Below are positions 11,456 to 23,800 of a DNA stretch of 64,000 bases, piece by piece (the first letter of the stretch is position 1; each line of letters begins with the position of its first letter). The stretch is from Gymnogyps californianus. Lineage: Eukaryota; Chordata; Aves; Accipitriformes; Cathartidae. The notes under the pieces are model-generated. The model saw only the letters and a program-made list of their open reading frames with translations. It had not been told where the DNA came from and did no database searches. The stretch spans positions 18,476,101-18,540,100 of the forward strand of contig NC_059500.1 in NCBI RefSeq assembly GCF_018139145.2, read 5' to 3'. The translations under genes were made by a program, and so were the position numbers.

Positions 11456-14400
11456 ATCAGTTATGTCAGTTCTTGCCTTTCTCACTGTTATGGTATAACT
11501 CAAGTTTGGACATTTTTTAACCTTACATCTAAATTTAAAGATAAGTGCTACTTTTTGCCTGCTTACTATCCTGTTGGTACACTGGACCGATTCAGTCATG
11601 GAATTAAAGGACAACTCTGGAAGTGTTTAAGCTCTCTGTATTTAGATTGGAAGTGTTATCTTTGAAATGTGAAGATCTAAAGTTACCAAAGTGCAGCAAG
11701 ACAGAGTAACAGAGTGAAAATCAAATCCTGAGAATTGTTTGCCCTAGTGTTGGAAAATTTATTGTCTTACTTAAATTCAGTCAGCTGCAGCGAGAGAGTG
11801 ATACAAGGGGAGAGAGCTCTACAGTGTCAAACTAAATAACCTAATATTTCTAAATGGCCAAATCGTTGGGTTTTATAGATATGTATTTAAACAGAAATCT
11901 TAAAAACTTCAAAGGGGATTTGAATGGTTTGACTCTTCTTGCAAGCCTGTAAGGTCTTGGCTGTCAATGTTTAAAGGGCATCTCAAAACAGAAATGAGTC
12001 TAGCCACAGTACATTAAAGCCATTCAGAGGCGTTGCTATTTCTCAGCGGCATTTTTTTCCCCCCATGAGTTATCGACCTTTACATAAGGCAAAAAAAGAG
12101 AAAGCATTAGACTCATTGTATAAATCTGAATGTTTCTCAGTCTAAAAAATGGCAAAAGAGCATTTTCAAGTAAAAAGAATGCAGATCTGAGGCACAAATA
12201 TTCTACCTTAATCAGCCACTGCAAACAAGAAAGTGAGAAATTATAACCTCTTTTAAAAATGCGTTTATCTATCTGGCTATTAGTACTGATAGCAGCTTAT
12301 ATAATCATCAGACATTTTCCCTGAAAAATGGATGAAGTTAAATGAACTCTTCCTTGGAGTCTGACATCCTTCACTGGCATGCTACTGAAAGAGTGTATCA
12401 GATATAGATTGAAAGTGATGTACGGCACTGCAAATGACATAAGTTTCTTAGCTAGTTCTTTTGAAAGAAAAATTAAGACAGATGAATATTCTAGCAGTCT
12501 ATGAAAAAGACATAAACTTTGCAAGTATCTGAAGTGCTGACAAAGAAAGCATATACCACTTTCATTCTAGCACTAGATAGGAAGGCTTTTGCACTGTGAA
12601 ATAACTACAGTTTTAAATACAGTTTCTTATTCATCATAGGTAAGATACCATGTTTTGCCCTCCTGGCTTCATGATGTTTATTACGTTTCTTAAAGAAACC
12701 CCAAGTTCTTTCTTCTGAAAGTGTGAAGAGTGCAGCATTAAGGGAAAAAAAAAAAAGAAAAAAGAAAAAGATTTAGAATTCAGGTTGAATTCATAAACCT
12801 ATATTAATAAAGCCAGTGGGATTTTAGGCATTCGACTTCCTTTAACTAGAATTTAGAAGATGGTGCCACTGAAAGTACATGCTTCCTGTGTTTTAGTGTT
12901 CATGAAAATTAATAATACTGAATTTTTATGGATGGTCTGTCATGGATTGTACATTATTCTGTGTGCAACAAAAATTAGTGGTGTGCCTGAGGGTTTTATA
13001 GTAAGCTGGAGCCATAACAATAGTCCTGAACTCCTGCGTCTTTGACTGAGAAACACTGTCACAGCAAGAAGGCAGATGGCAAATTAAGCAAGAAATTAAA
13101 GTATGAGAAGATACGTAAGATGGTAGAACATTTGGAGCAGTGGTGGAAGACAGAATTGTCAGAAAAATGTATTAAATCTTTGCTGCCACACAGCTGTCCA
13201 TGCTAGACTAATGGTTTTATTCACCTATGAACATACCTCTGTTCTTGTATTTTGCTTTACTGCATCTGAATGAAGTCATCATTATGCCTTAAGTCAGCAA
13301 AAAACATTACAGCAAAACTTGTAAACAGGATGTCTTTGCAGGTGAATTTTGGAGAAACGAGTACTGAGATGGCCATTATTAGCTGCTTTCTTGTACTTGT
13401 CTCTTGCACTCTCTGCAGTATTTAATGGACCCTTGGCACAAACTTTATTGGCGTAAATATTTTCCATTAAACCTCCAAGGCCGTATAGTTGCTTCTCCTA
13501 TGCTGTGTTCTCAAGTGTCGCCAGTTCCACTCTTCCAGTCTGAACTCTCACATGCCAGCTTCTAAACCATGGCTTTTCTTCTTTGCAGCCCCACTTCTTG
13601 CAGGTGGGTCAAGCTTTCAACCTCTAAAGAGGAAGAGAAGTTGGCAGCAATTAAAGAAGGCATTTCTACATGATGATGGTGTATTACCAGTCTTGCTAGA
13701 AAGTGTACAAATATTACTATTGAATGTCAATTGCCATTATAGTATGGTATATTTTATTGGTGGAAAAAAAAGGTGCAATCTTCACTACTCTAATTGCATC
13801 ACAAATCCACCCTGAAAGACCAAGACCTATGTAATGTGATGAGATTTTCCTAGGCAATCTCTGTGTGAATAAAAGGCTCGTGTAATAATTCTGCCCCGAG
13901 CAAGAAAGACTCCAAGTAACATCAAATGAATTTATACCTTACTACACAAGCTAATCATAACAAGTGCAAAACATTCAATATGCTGATTGTTTTTTTATTT
14001 TGGATTGTGTCAGTTAGGTTTTTTATCCTCCCCACACCTTTTACCCTCTGAGCACTTATCACTGATAAAGAAAGAAAAAATAATGTAGACCCTGTGTGTT
14101 TCTCTTTTTTATAGGATTGACAAAAGGAAGGTTATATAGTGTACTTACATGGTGCATGACATTTATGGATCGAAAAGGTGTATCGTTGTAAATACCTCAT
14201 AAAACATCTGTTACCTGTTTTTATAATCTGGGGGATGGTTTCTGATAGATTCATTCTCAGTTCATGTCCCCAGAGAAAAAGAGTGTGGATTTTAATGATA
14301 ACGTGGACAAAAATCAGATTGTAAGAGGCACAGTTTTACTGAGAATTCCATGGTAAAAATCATCTTGGGAGGATTCAGAGGGGATTCAGAATTATGCTTT

Positions 14401-16864
14401 TTTTTTAAGAACTGTTTTCATTCAACAAGCCAAAAATTGATCTGTTGGGGTTAAATATATTTTAATGGTTGCTTCCAAAAATTTCTAACATTAAAGTTTG
14501 CATTTTAAAAAATATGATTATGAACCAGAACTGCAATATTTTACTTCCATTGATGCATATGCTACTTAACATGAAAATAACTCTTTGAATTTGAATCTAC
14601 TGTACTATAAAGAAAGATATATGCAAAAATATTTGCTTCTAACAGCTCAGATTTTTAGTGAACCTTTAAATGTATCATATCAAAACATTTTTTTAAGGCA
14701 CAGCACTTTAGATTTATCTTACTAGATTTCAAATTATACGTAAGCAGATGAAAAACTCCATACTCCTATTTACGTATTTATATTTTCTTTTTCTGTTCTT
14801 AAACATAGTTTTTGTTAAAGCTAATCTTTTCACATTTGGCATTTTCTTTCTATGTCCTTGCTGTCCAGTTTTCTCTACCTGTTCTCTCTTCTGTGTGTGT
14901 ATGTGTGGTTGGTTGTTTGCTTTAGATTTTTTTTTTCCTTTCAGGTATTTGTTTTGTTCTTTCCTTTGGTTCCTTCATTACTTTTACTTCTTACTTTCCT
15001 GTGAATGTAAATATTAGTTTTCACAGAAATCTCTCGCTATGTTGAACTGGTACTTGCGTTTCTGTCTACGATACACAGTTCTGCCTTTTTCACTGAGCCT
15101 AAATGTATCCTTTGGAAGTTCACTTTTTTAAAGTTCTTTGGGACTATTCACTGTTTAAGTGACTTATAGTACTTAATTACTTATTGACTTTCTTTTATTT
15201 ATTTTTTTTTCTGCTCTATCCTGATTTCTTAATATGATCTGTTAAAAAGTTGCTGAGCGAGCTTTCTGTATCGCAGCTGGCCCAGCACCTGCAGTATTGG
15301 GATTGTCCTCCAAAAGCTTATTGCAAGTAAATTCTGCAGTGTGCAGAATTAGGAGCAAGTGGCTACACTTTGCCCTGGAATATCAGCAATAATGATAACC
15401 AATTTTTATAAGTCCTAAGATAAATCTGAGCTGCTGTGAGGTAATGGGACTGTTTCTGCTGCTATTGTAGCTTTCACAACACTTTAGATTTCCTAACATG
15501 TCTACTGATCCTTTTCCCTAGCATTTCAGGGGTAAAGGGAAGTAACTGTTATCCAAAAGGCAAGATGCGTGCATATTCTCTATGTCCCAAGAGCATCTTC
15601 TGTGGCAGCAGGCATGGAGGTAGTAAAAGCTGCAGATGCCTTTCTTCTGGAGTGAAGCAATACTCAGAATACAAACAGCCAGCTTCGCTGTCTCCCTGAT
15701 GGCACATCAGAGAGTTAGAGAGCTGGAAGAATTAGTCATTGTCATATTTAAGGGATGTTGGCTGGAAAGCCTTGGAAAGCCTTTGTTATTATGTCGCTGT
15801 TGCTGTTACAGCCTTGAACAGGGTCCTTCTAATAACTTAAAGAAAGGGAATATGTTCACATTTTCTGTATTCTCCTTAGAGAGAATTATCTCCTGTATTC
15901 TTACCGTGGCTCTTTGCTTTTCTATGACGCTGTTGTCCAGGAGGCTTGTGGATCAGCAGTGATTATCTGTTTAATTGAACGCATCTGGGTTTTTCCGTTT
16001 TAGTGCATCACTTTATGTCATAAATGTGTATGCCATTTCCCCCTCGCACAGCAGCCACAACAGGGTGAACTGCGGCAGCCAGACCAATTCCAAATCAAAA
16101 CTCAGCTTTACCTTCTGTCCTGGTATTGGGGATGTCTGTCTTCTTCACAGCTGGGGAAACATCCTGTGACAAGAGTGTCCAGTGCATGCCTGAAGGGACA
16201 GGAACACTTCAGCTGAGCTGGACCTTCCCCACACTTTTCCTGTTGGGGGACTTGTACATAGTATGCTGTTCATGCTTAATTCGTTCTGCTGCTGTAGCAA
16301 ATTCTCAAGAGATACCACACTTTCAGTTTCAGTTTAGGGAAAACTTATTTCTTGCTCCTGATCCTGGCTAAGGTGCATCTGATGCTTGTGTCATACACAG
16401 GTTACATTAGCAGTTTTATCCTTAATTACTTATCTCACTTTTTTCCCTGCACCCCCAGAAAGATGAATTTTTAACAAACTGCATTCTTTATGCTATCTTA
16501 GGTGCACACACAAACAGCAGCACTTTCATGAATTGCTGATTTTATTTTAAAAAAGATGTTGGAAAGGGCCAAAGTTTATTTGGATAGTCGGATGTTATTT
16601 TTACTCTGCTTTCAGGTACATGTTTTATGTCCTTTTCCAGTCACTTTCACTCTCTGTAAAAAAACAGTAACATATTATATTTTATACAACTGAAGTAAAT
16701 GACAGATCATGAACATCCTGCAAGCTTAATAATTTTCAGAAGGAAATTTATTACATTTTAAAAAAAATTAGATGTTCTACTCTTTCTTAAATTTGAGAAC
16801 ACATTTGATATGGAAGTGTGGATACTTCCATGTCTTCTGATGGCATACACCATTACAACTATCA
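11456..16864. other. Unique AT-rich DNA
   Basis: No gene recognised. An A-rich run at 12745-12769 leads directly into the second copy of the 38-bp repeat (12768-12805). Open frames of up to 108 codons (13489-13815, 15636-15962) show no known motif. T-rich patches near 14920-14940 and 15200-15212 explain the hydrophobic-looking translations there. Confidence 0.5.
12768..12805 (+). repeat. 38-bp direct repeat, copy B
   Basis: Same orientation as 10394-10431, with 3 mismatches in 38. It is preceded by about 25 A-rich bases. The pair flanks the 10865-11455 LTR but is not its target duplication. Confidence 0.6.
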
Positions 16865-17855
16865 CGTATTCGCAGAATCACGGAACAGTTGAGGTTGGCA
16901 GGGACCTCTGGTGGCCATCTGGTCCAACCCCCATGCTCAAGTAGGGTCATCTAGAGAAGGTTGCCCAGAACCATGTCCAGATGGCTTTTGAACATCTCAT
17001 AGGAGGGAGACTTCACCAGCTACCGGGGCAACCTGTGCCAGTGCTCTGGCACCCTCACAGTGAAAAAATGGTTCCTGATTTTCAGGGGGAACCTTCTGTG
17101 TTTCAGTTTGTGCCCATTGCCTCTGGTCCTGTCACTGGGCATGACTGAGAAAAGCCAGGCTCCATCCTCCTTGCACCCTCCCCTCAGCTATTTATATACA
17201 TTGATGAGATCCCCCTGAGCCTTCTTTGCTCGAGGCTGAATAGTCCCAGATCTCTGAGCCTTTCCTTACATAAGCAATGTTCCAGCCCCTACCTCATCTT
17301 TGTGGCCCTTCACTGGACTCTGTGCAGTATGTGCACATCTCTGTTGTATTGAGGAGCCCAGAACTAGACACAGTACTCCAGGTTTGGTCTCACCAGCACT
17401 GAATAAAGGGGAAGGATCACCTCTCTCAACCTGCTGGCAACACTTTGTCTAATGCAGCCCTAGATACCATTAGCCTTCTTTACCGCAAGGGCACATTGAT
17501 GGCTCATGTTCAACTTTCTGTCCCCAGGTCCTTTTCTGCAAAGCTGCTTTCCAGCTGGCTGACCCCCGGCATATACTGGCGTCTGGGGTTGCTCCTCCCC
17601 AGGTGCAGGACTTTGCACTTCCCCTTGTTGAACTTCATGAGGTTCCTGTCAGCCCATTTCTCCAGCCTCTCCAGGTCCCTCTGGCTGTGACAACGCTCTC
17701 GTGTATCAGCCATTCCTCCCAGTTTTGTGTCTTCTGCAAACTTGCTGAGAATACACACTGTTCCATCATCCAGATCATTAATGAAGATGTTAAACAGGAT
17801 CGGACACAGTACTGACGCCTGGACTACAACGCTAGTTACTGGGATGGTGCTTCAC
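16865..17855 (-). mobile_element. 5'-truncated CR1 LINE fragment (reverse transcriptase 3' part and 3' UTR)
   Basis: Chicken-repeat-1 non-LTR retrotransposon remnant on the minus strand. Read on that strand from about 17845, the frame shows VLCPILFNIFINDLDDGT and then SKFAEDTKLGGMADT, followed by LEKWADRNLMKFNKGKCKVL. These are the classic CR1 reverse-transcriptase blocks around and after the catalytic F-A-D-D box. Here the box reads FAED, so the first Asp is now Glu. The frame breaks near 17515, after KDLG, and a TAG follows in the next segment (ANGI-stop-GCIRQ), so it cannot make enzyme. The rest, down to 16874 on +, carries the C-terminal and 3'-end CR1 sequence (ggttggcagggacctctgg on +). 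Most of ORF2 and all of ORF1 are missing, as is usual for 5'-truncated CR1 insertions. Confidence 0.93.
17510..17758 (-). pseudogene. Broken CR1 reverse-transcriptase open frame
   Basis: Longest uninterrupted reading frame within the CR1 remnant, 82 codons from MCILSKFAEDTKLGG to KDLGTES. A full CR1 ORF2 protein is roughly ten times longer and carries endonuclease and complete polymerase domains. This piece covers only the catalytic box C and part of the thumb. A frameshift after KDLG and a downstream stop confirm decay. The first catalytic Asp of the FADD box is replaced by Glu. Confidence 0.9.
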
Positions 17856-20800
17856 AGTGGTACACAAGTACAAAACATATATTTGCACTGGCTAGTAAAC
17901 ATGTGAGTTAGTTTATTTCCTTGATGTATAGATGTCTTAATAAGATATATGAATGCTACTGAACAAAATAGCAGTTTGCCAAGGGTTAAAACTTTTCAAA
18001 GTGTTGTTTTGAAGTGTTGATAATGGATGCCATTTAAACACATAAATCTCTTTAGGCTTACAAACAAACTTAGTTAAATTAAATCTCATTGCTTTACAGC
18101 TAAGATTCTTCCACCTAAAATGAAGTTTAAATTAAATAGCATTCCTTATTCTTCCATCCACACAATAATGGCCTTCTAACCCATGCTCTCCATAAAGACA
18201 AAATGAATAAACATGTAAACATGATCTGTTTCATCTTGAATTAAAATCTGACAGAGCACATTCAATTCATGCTAAAGTCTTGTTCCATCTTGAAATATCT
18301 AGACTGATCTTGAAACAAAGATATATTAGGACTATCAATCAAACCTGTATCAACCTACATCTGCTTTGTGTGTATAACAGATGCCCCAAGCAAGAAGATT
18401 TGTTGTCCTCTGTCTGCTTAACCAGGAAGTATAATCCATCTGGTTACAAAAACCCAGCAGAATACCACACTGTGTATTTCTCAGATACATATGTGCCATG
18501 GATTAAACTTTTAAAAAGAGTTAAAGACAAACGAGCTAGCATGTAAAAGTTCTAAATTACATCACGACTGAATAGTTTACAAGTTTTCTACCGGTCTGAA
18601 GTTTATAAAATGAAGAAAAGCCATATATTTACAGCTAAGATATTTGAAAATAGATTTCTTATACTGTTTTTTAAATATACTATCATTATTTAAATACTTA
18701 AAGTATCTGATCTTAAAATGGTCCAAACATTAAGAAATTCCTGATTTGAAAAACTACACAATTTGGTATCTGAGTATAAATTGAATTGCAAAAAATATGT
18801 TTTTAAGATTTTGGCTGTAATTTCTAAGAAATCTTTCTATATGAGCTATATTTTACTTAAAAATAAACAGAATTGGTAATCAAGTAAACCTGCTTTTGAC
18901 TACCTTTTGAACTTTAAAACTCTTGAGGTGTTCACTTGATTAATTAGCTATTCTTCTGTCCCCAGCCTTGCTATTGTCATTTCAGATTCTGTTGAAATTG
19001 CGGGGGATATTATGTACTGTTGATGCTGCAGAGAAGAGCTCTGAAAGAGCAGCGCTGTGGCAGACGTCCAAAGGAGAGATTCCATATGGGTGATCTTCCC
19101 TGTTGGAATAATGGGAGATTAATTCAATTAACCCCTCCAAGACATTTTATTTCAGATGGTGTATATTAAAAATTTGTTCAGTCAAAATCTATCATAAAAC
19201 ATAGGAAGGGAGAAACCTAGGGTTCTGTGTATCAGTTATTACATAACTCTCAGTGATAATGCAATTTTTTAATCACTGCCTGCTGTGATTCAAATTATTT
19301 CCCTGAAATGCCTGTTTCAAGAAGATTCTCTAGGAAAGTCAGCATTTGCACAGAATACAACCTCCCATAACCCAACATAGTCAAGGAGATTTCTTATAAA
19401 ACTTTACTATTGATTATAAGTGTATTAAAATAATTATCTTGGCATGCAAATTTTGGGGGGGGATGTTTCATAGCCAACAGAAGTTAATAACCTTATACTC
19501 CCAAGGTAATCTATTGCCTTGTCTAGCTACTAATCTTCAAGAAATATCAAATATCCCAGTGTTAGTTATTGCTTCAATAAAATTTGGGTATCGAAGAACA
19601 GCAGTATGTTGTATATTACAAGAAAGAACTAAGAAGCAGTATAAATTTACAAAAATCTTGAAGGAATAGAGTACATTATCGGTGATAAATCATCTGCAAC
19701 ATAAAAGATGACTGAAAAAGAGCAATTTAATGAATAAAAAATATGGTGAATAACACATGCAGAAAAAAAGAAGAAATGGCTAATCTATTATCATTTAGAT
19801 AAAGTAAAAAAATAGTAATGGGAATTAAAAATATATGTATAGATGGAATCACTGCAAGAGGTTTAGTTTTACATGTAGGAGCAGATCCCAGAGGAGTATG
19901 ACAATTTACATGTCTTGTAGATCTGCCGTATCAGAGTATGTTACGAATTTTTTTAACCCTAATACAATTTTTCCTAGCTTCCAGCCTAGATTAAAAAATA
20001 TGGTAAAATTATCGAAGACATTTTTAACCAAATATTACAAATGTTTCTGTTCCTAAGGACTTTAATTTTTTTATCAAAAAAGAATTGGTTTTCTACTTTT
20101 CAGAATATTCCTATACCTGATTGCAAGCAGGTGAGTTTCATATTTCAACTCCATACTTTATTGTGTTTGGCACTTGAAGCCATTGTCTATTGCTAAACAA
20201 AGACAATATTTACTGAAGAAACAGAAAGAAAATTATTATTTCTGTTGATGCATGTCCCAGGATGCAATGCCCTTCACTACTCCAAGATATTCTAAGGTGC
20301 AGCAGTATTGTTAAAGTTCATATTTTAGAGCTCTTTTTTGTTTCTTGTGGTTGCTTAGAGATTACAGGCTTTGCATTGTAGCCAGTTCAGCATCTTGAAA
20401 CCAGATTGTGTTTGTTCTGCTTTTGATGACATTAAATACATTAAAAACTGCAATGAATTCAATGGCTCTGTCACTTAGCTTAACAGTTCATTGCAGACCT
20501 GTATTAGAAATTAGAATCTCTGTACGCAGTACTAGTATTGACTTTTAAAATATTTAACGAGATAAGACCATCATACCCGAAAGTCTCTCACCATGGCATA
20601 TTGCTGTAGATAAGATCTGCAGAGTCACTCAGACTAGGAATTTTCTTATCCCCTTCCTCTTATCTAATACTCTCTTTGAGAAGTTCTTTGCTTTAGGATA
20701 TGTGTATGTTTCCCAGATCCACAGTAACCAAAAATCTGCTGAATTCAGGGAATGCTGCAAAGCATATATTTAAGAGAGCTGAAGCAGTGTTAAAGAAAGT

Positions 20801-23800
20801 TTGAGGTCTCTAGTCTGGAGGTTCACTTGCTTGAGCTTCAAGTCCTGCTCTGATGAAAGTCAAGTTTTAAGCAAAAGAACACCAAGAGAGGGAAGGGTAT
20901 ACCTACCTTTATGGCTTCCTCACAGCACTACCAGAGGATTTTGGGTGTTCAATCTGGTAAGGCAGATGGGAATTTAACTTGTGTTTCTTCTGTCTGTGCT
21001 GAATGGCGAGTCAGGAGCGTTCTGGAGAACAGGGAACACTGCCATCCCAGTTTAGCAAACTTAACTCAAGTTTTTCTGGAGGAAACTGTTTAGGGCCTGC
21101 TGTTATGAATAACCAAACTGTATTCTATGACAAATAAGATGTTTACTTAACAATAGCTGGCTGCAATTGTTTCCTTGATTCATAATATTAACATAGTGCT
21201 GGAGGTTCTTCCAGTGTTCAGGTTAGTACCTCGATGTATTAGCTGTATTTCACCTAAATGAAAATAAATGGGACAAAAGTTATGGAAAAAGGGCTCAAAC
21301 CCTGTGTTTATTTCAACATAGCATGACCAAAAACTCAATCGTAGCCTTTTCTTAAAGAGTCTGGGATTTTTTTAGTAAGTTTTCTAACTATTGCACTTGT
21401 ATGAACAAAGACATAGAATGTTAAACCATAAAATTTTTATGAATGTAGAACTGGAGATGCACTTTATTTGAACTCTAAGGTTCTCTTATTCTTATTTTTA
21501 ATAATTTCTACATGTTTCATGTCTCTTACATGAAAAGCTCATCATTGAGTAATGGACAATCTTTGTTGGAGAAATTCTCATGCAGCTTAGCCAGAGAAAG
21601 TGGGAAATATACTGCCTACTATCTGCCTTGTATTTCAGAGATTAAAAGTTTTATATCCCGTAGTCTTTACATATGCTAATGAAATGTGATTCTCTATATT
21701 CAAAGAACTGTCTCAAATAATGCCATCATAAGGCAGAAAGGTAACACTAGGGCTTCTTGCTAGTGTTAAGAATTGGTTTTACTTTTTTAAGTTCTTCCAT
21801 ACTACTCAAAGAAAATAAAATGATGCTTTTCCTTCTTTGTCTTTGTTTCTCCCTGAAGATCTTTTGCCCTTTACATCCCTACACACACTTTTTTCTTCCA
21901 TAGTTCATGCTTTTTATCTATCCATCTGTTCTGCTCTCTAAACTCTGTTTCCCTGTGTGTCATGTCATAAACCCAAAGTAGAAAGACATGACTTGCACAG
22001 TTGGGTGGCATTTTCCACATATTTGTAGAGACTCTCATGGTAGTTTACAGTAATCCTGAAATTGGTTGTAAGCAGAGTTGCTAATCCTTGTTTTCTTGTA
22101 TGTGAAAGCAAGAAAGACAGTCAATGTATTTTAACACAGTTGAAGTTCATTAATTTAAGCAATCTGAGAGCTACTTGTAAACATTCCTGCTATACTGCAA
22201 TATCTTGTGATCACGAGCTTTCCTCAGGTAGTCATAGCTGGCTGTTGGGTGTCAAACATTCCCACTGTAGGAGGAAAGGCATTAAGTCTTACTGTATCTT
22301 CAACACTGTTTTCCAGCTTCTTTCAGGGCTACCTTCCCCTAGTCTTATATTAGCAGCTGGTAGGGAAGCAGGATCCTGCATACCAGAAACTGGCATCTGT
22401 CTCCAGGATGGTGGGCAATCCACTTGCTTCCATGTGTGCACGTGTTGGGAACAGGGAGGAGGAAGATATGTAAAAGTCTTTGCTAGATTCCTAGGTTAAG
22501 ACTAATGTCTTCTCTAGGTTCATGTCTAGTTAGCTATCGAATAATTTCAGTGCTGGACTGACAATTTCATGACTGGCAGTTCTCAAGTTCTTGCATGATG
22601 TGGCTGTTCTCCAGTGGCCTTCTCCACACAGCAAGCCTTGACACTCTCTCCTCTGGCTGCCTCTGGATGTGGCACCTAATTCAGCTTTAACTGAGGAAGT
22701 CCCAAACATCTGGGAAAAATGTATATATTGCCTTTTTTTTTTTTCATCTGTGGACCATATTTGCTACATCTTTAACATATTCCTTACCCCTAAAAAGAGC
22801 AAGTTTCTTTCAGCGGGGAAAAATTAAGCGTTCACAGTAGTTACCTTTTCCTCCAGACAGTCTTTCACTTGTGGAGAGGTAAAGGATGTTGTACTGATAG
22901 GTACTGCCTAAGACCGGACAGTTTTTATAGGTATTTGTTCAATGCAATATAGCAAATATTTCCTGGAAATTCTCTATTAGCAAAAATTTGAGGGTCAGCT
23001 TGAAACTTCGTAAAAGAAAAGAGTTCAAAACTGTTTCTTAAACTAAGGCTGCGGTGATTGACTAACATACAGTAGGTATGCAGACATTTTTTCATTACTT
23101 TTTATCTTCTAGAGACTGGCAGAAAGATTACAAAAAGAGAATAACCTGGGTAGTTGAACTCAAAGCCAATTTTAAGTCTCAAAAATAAAATTGATGTATA
23201 CAGAATGCATATATGTCCATGTATGTTTATATATAGTGTGTTGGTACTACTTAGCATTTCAAATCTTTTTGTTTTCTGGATTTTATAACACAGAACCTTT
23301 TAAAATAAAGTATTTTTTGATCACAAAGTTTTAGAGTACTTCTGTATAGGTCGCACTTTCAGAGGGACTTCAGGCTGGCACACAATGTGTATCCCCAGAT
23401 TTGTGTGGGAGAAAATGACCCACAGTTGGCAGGTGCATTTTGGGCGTCTGCATGCCCAAACACTGTCTGCAGAAACAGAAGATGTTTCCTGATCTATCTC
23501 AATTGCTTTTAATCACACCATCCAATCCTGTTCCCTACCTTGCAAGGTATTGGGCTGGCCTCCCACCAGAGTGTATGGCCCAGCTTTTTGGGATTACTAC
23601 TCAAACAGTGTCCATAGCTTCTGCTTTGAACTGGCCTCTGGGGAAGCCTCTCACTTCAATGGCACAACCCGCACATGATATCAGAGCAGTAGTTCTCATT
23701 TGGAGAAGGATGATCGTTTACCTCTTCCTTTACAGAAAGTGTTGGCAGGAGAGAGGCATTCAGTTTGGGCTAAGTCATCTGGAAAGAATCTGAATCCAAG

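Noticed and set aside
20911..21093. 60-codon ATG-to-stop ORF
   Set aside because: Protein-like composition, but it is short, unrecognised and without transcript signals.
22062..22499. 145-codon + strand ORF
   Set aside because: No recognisable motif, no promoter or splice context, and the length is near the chance limit for this composition.
23440..23793. 117-codon + strand ORF with moderately coding-like middle
   Set aside because: Looked at as a possible exon, but I recognise no protein and see no clear splice boundary.
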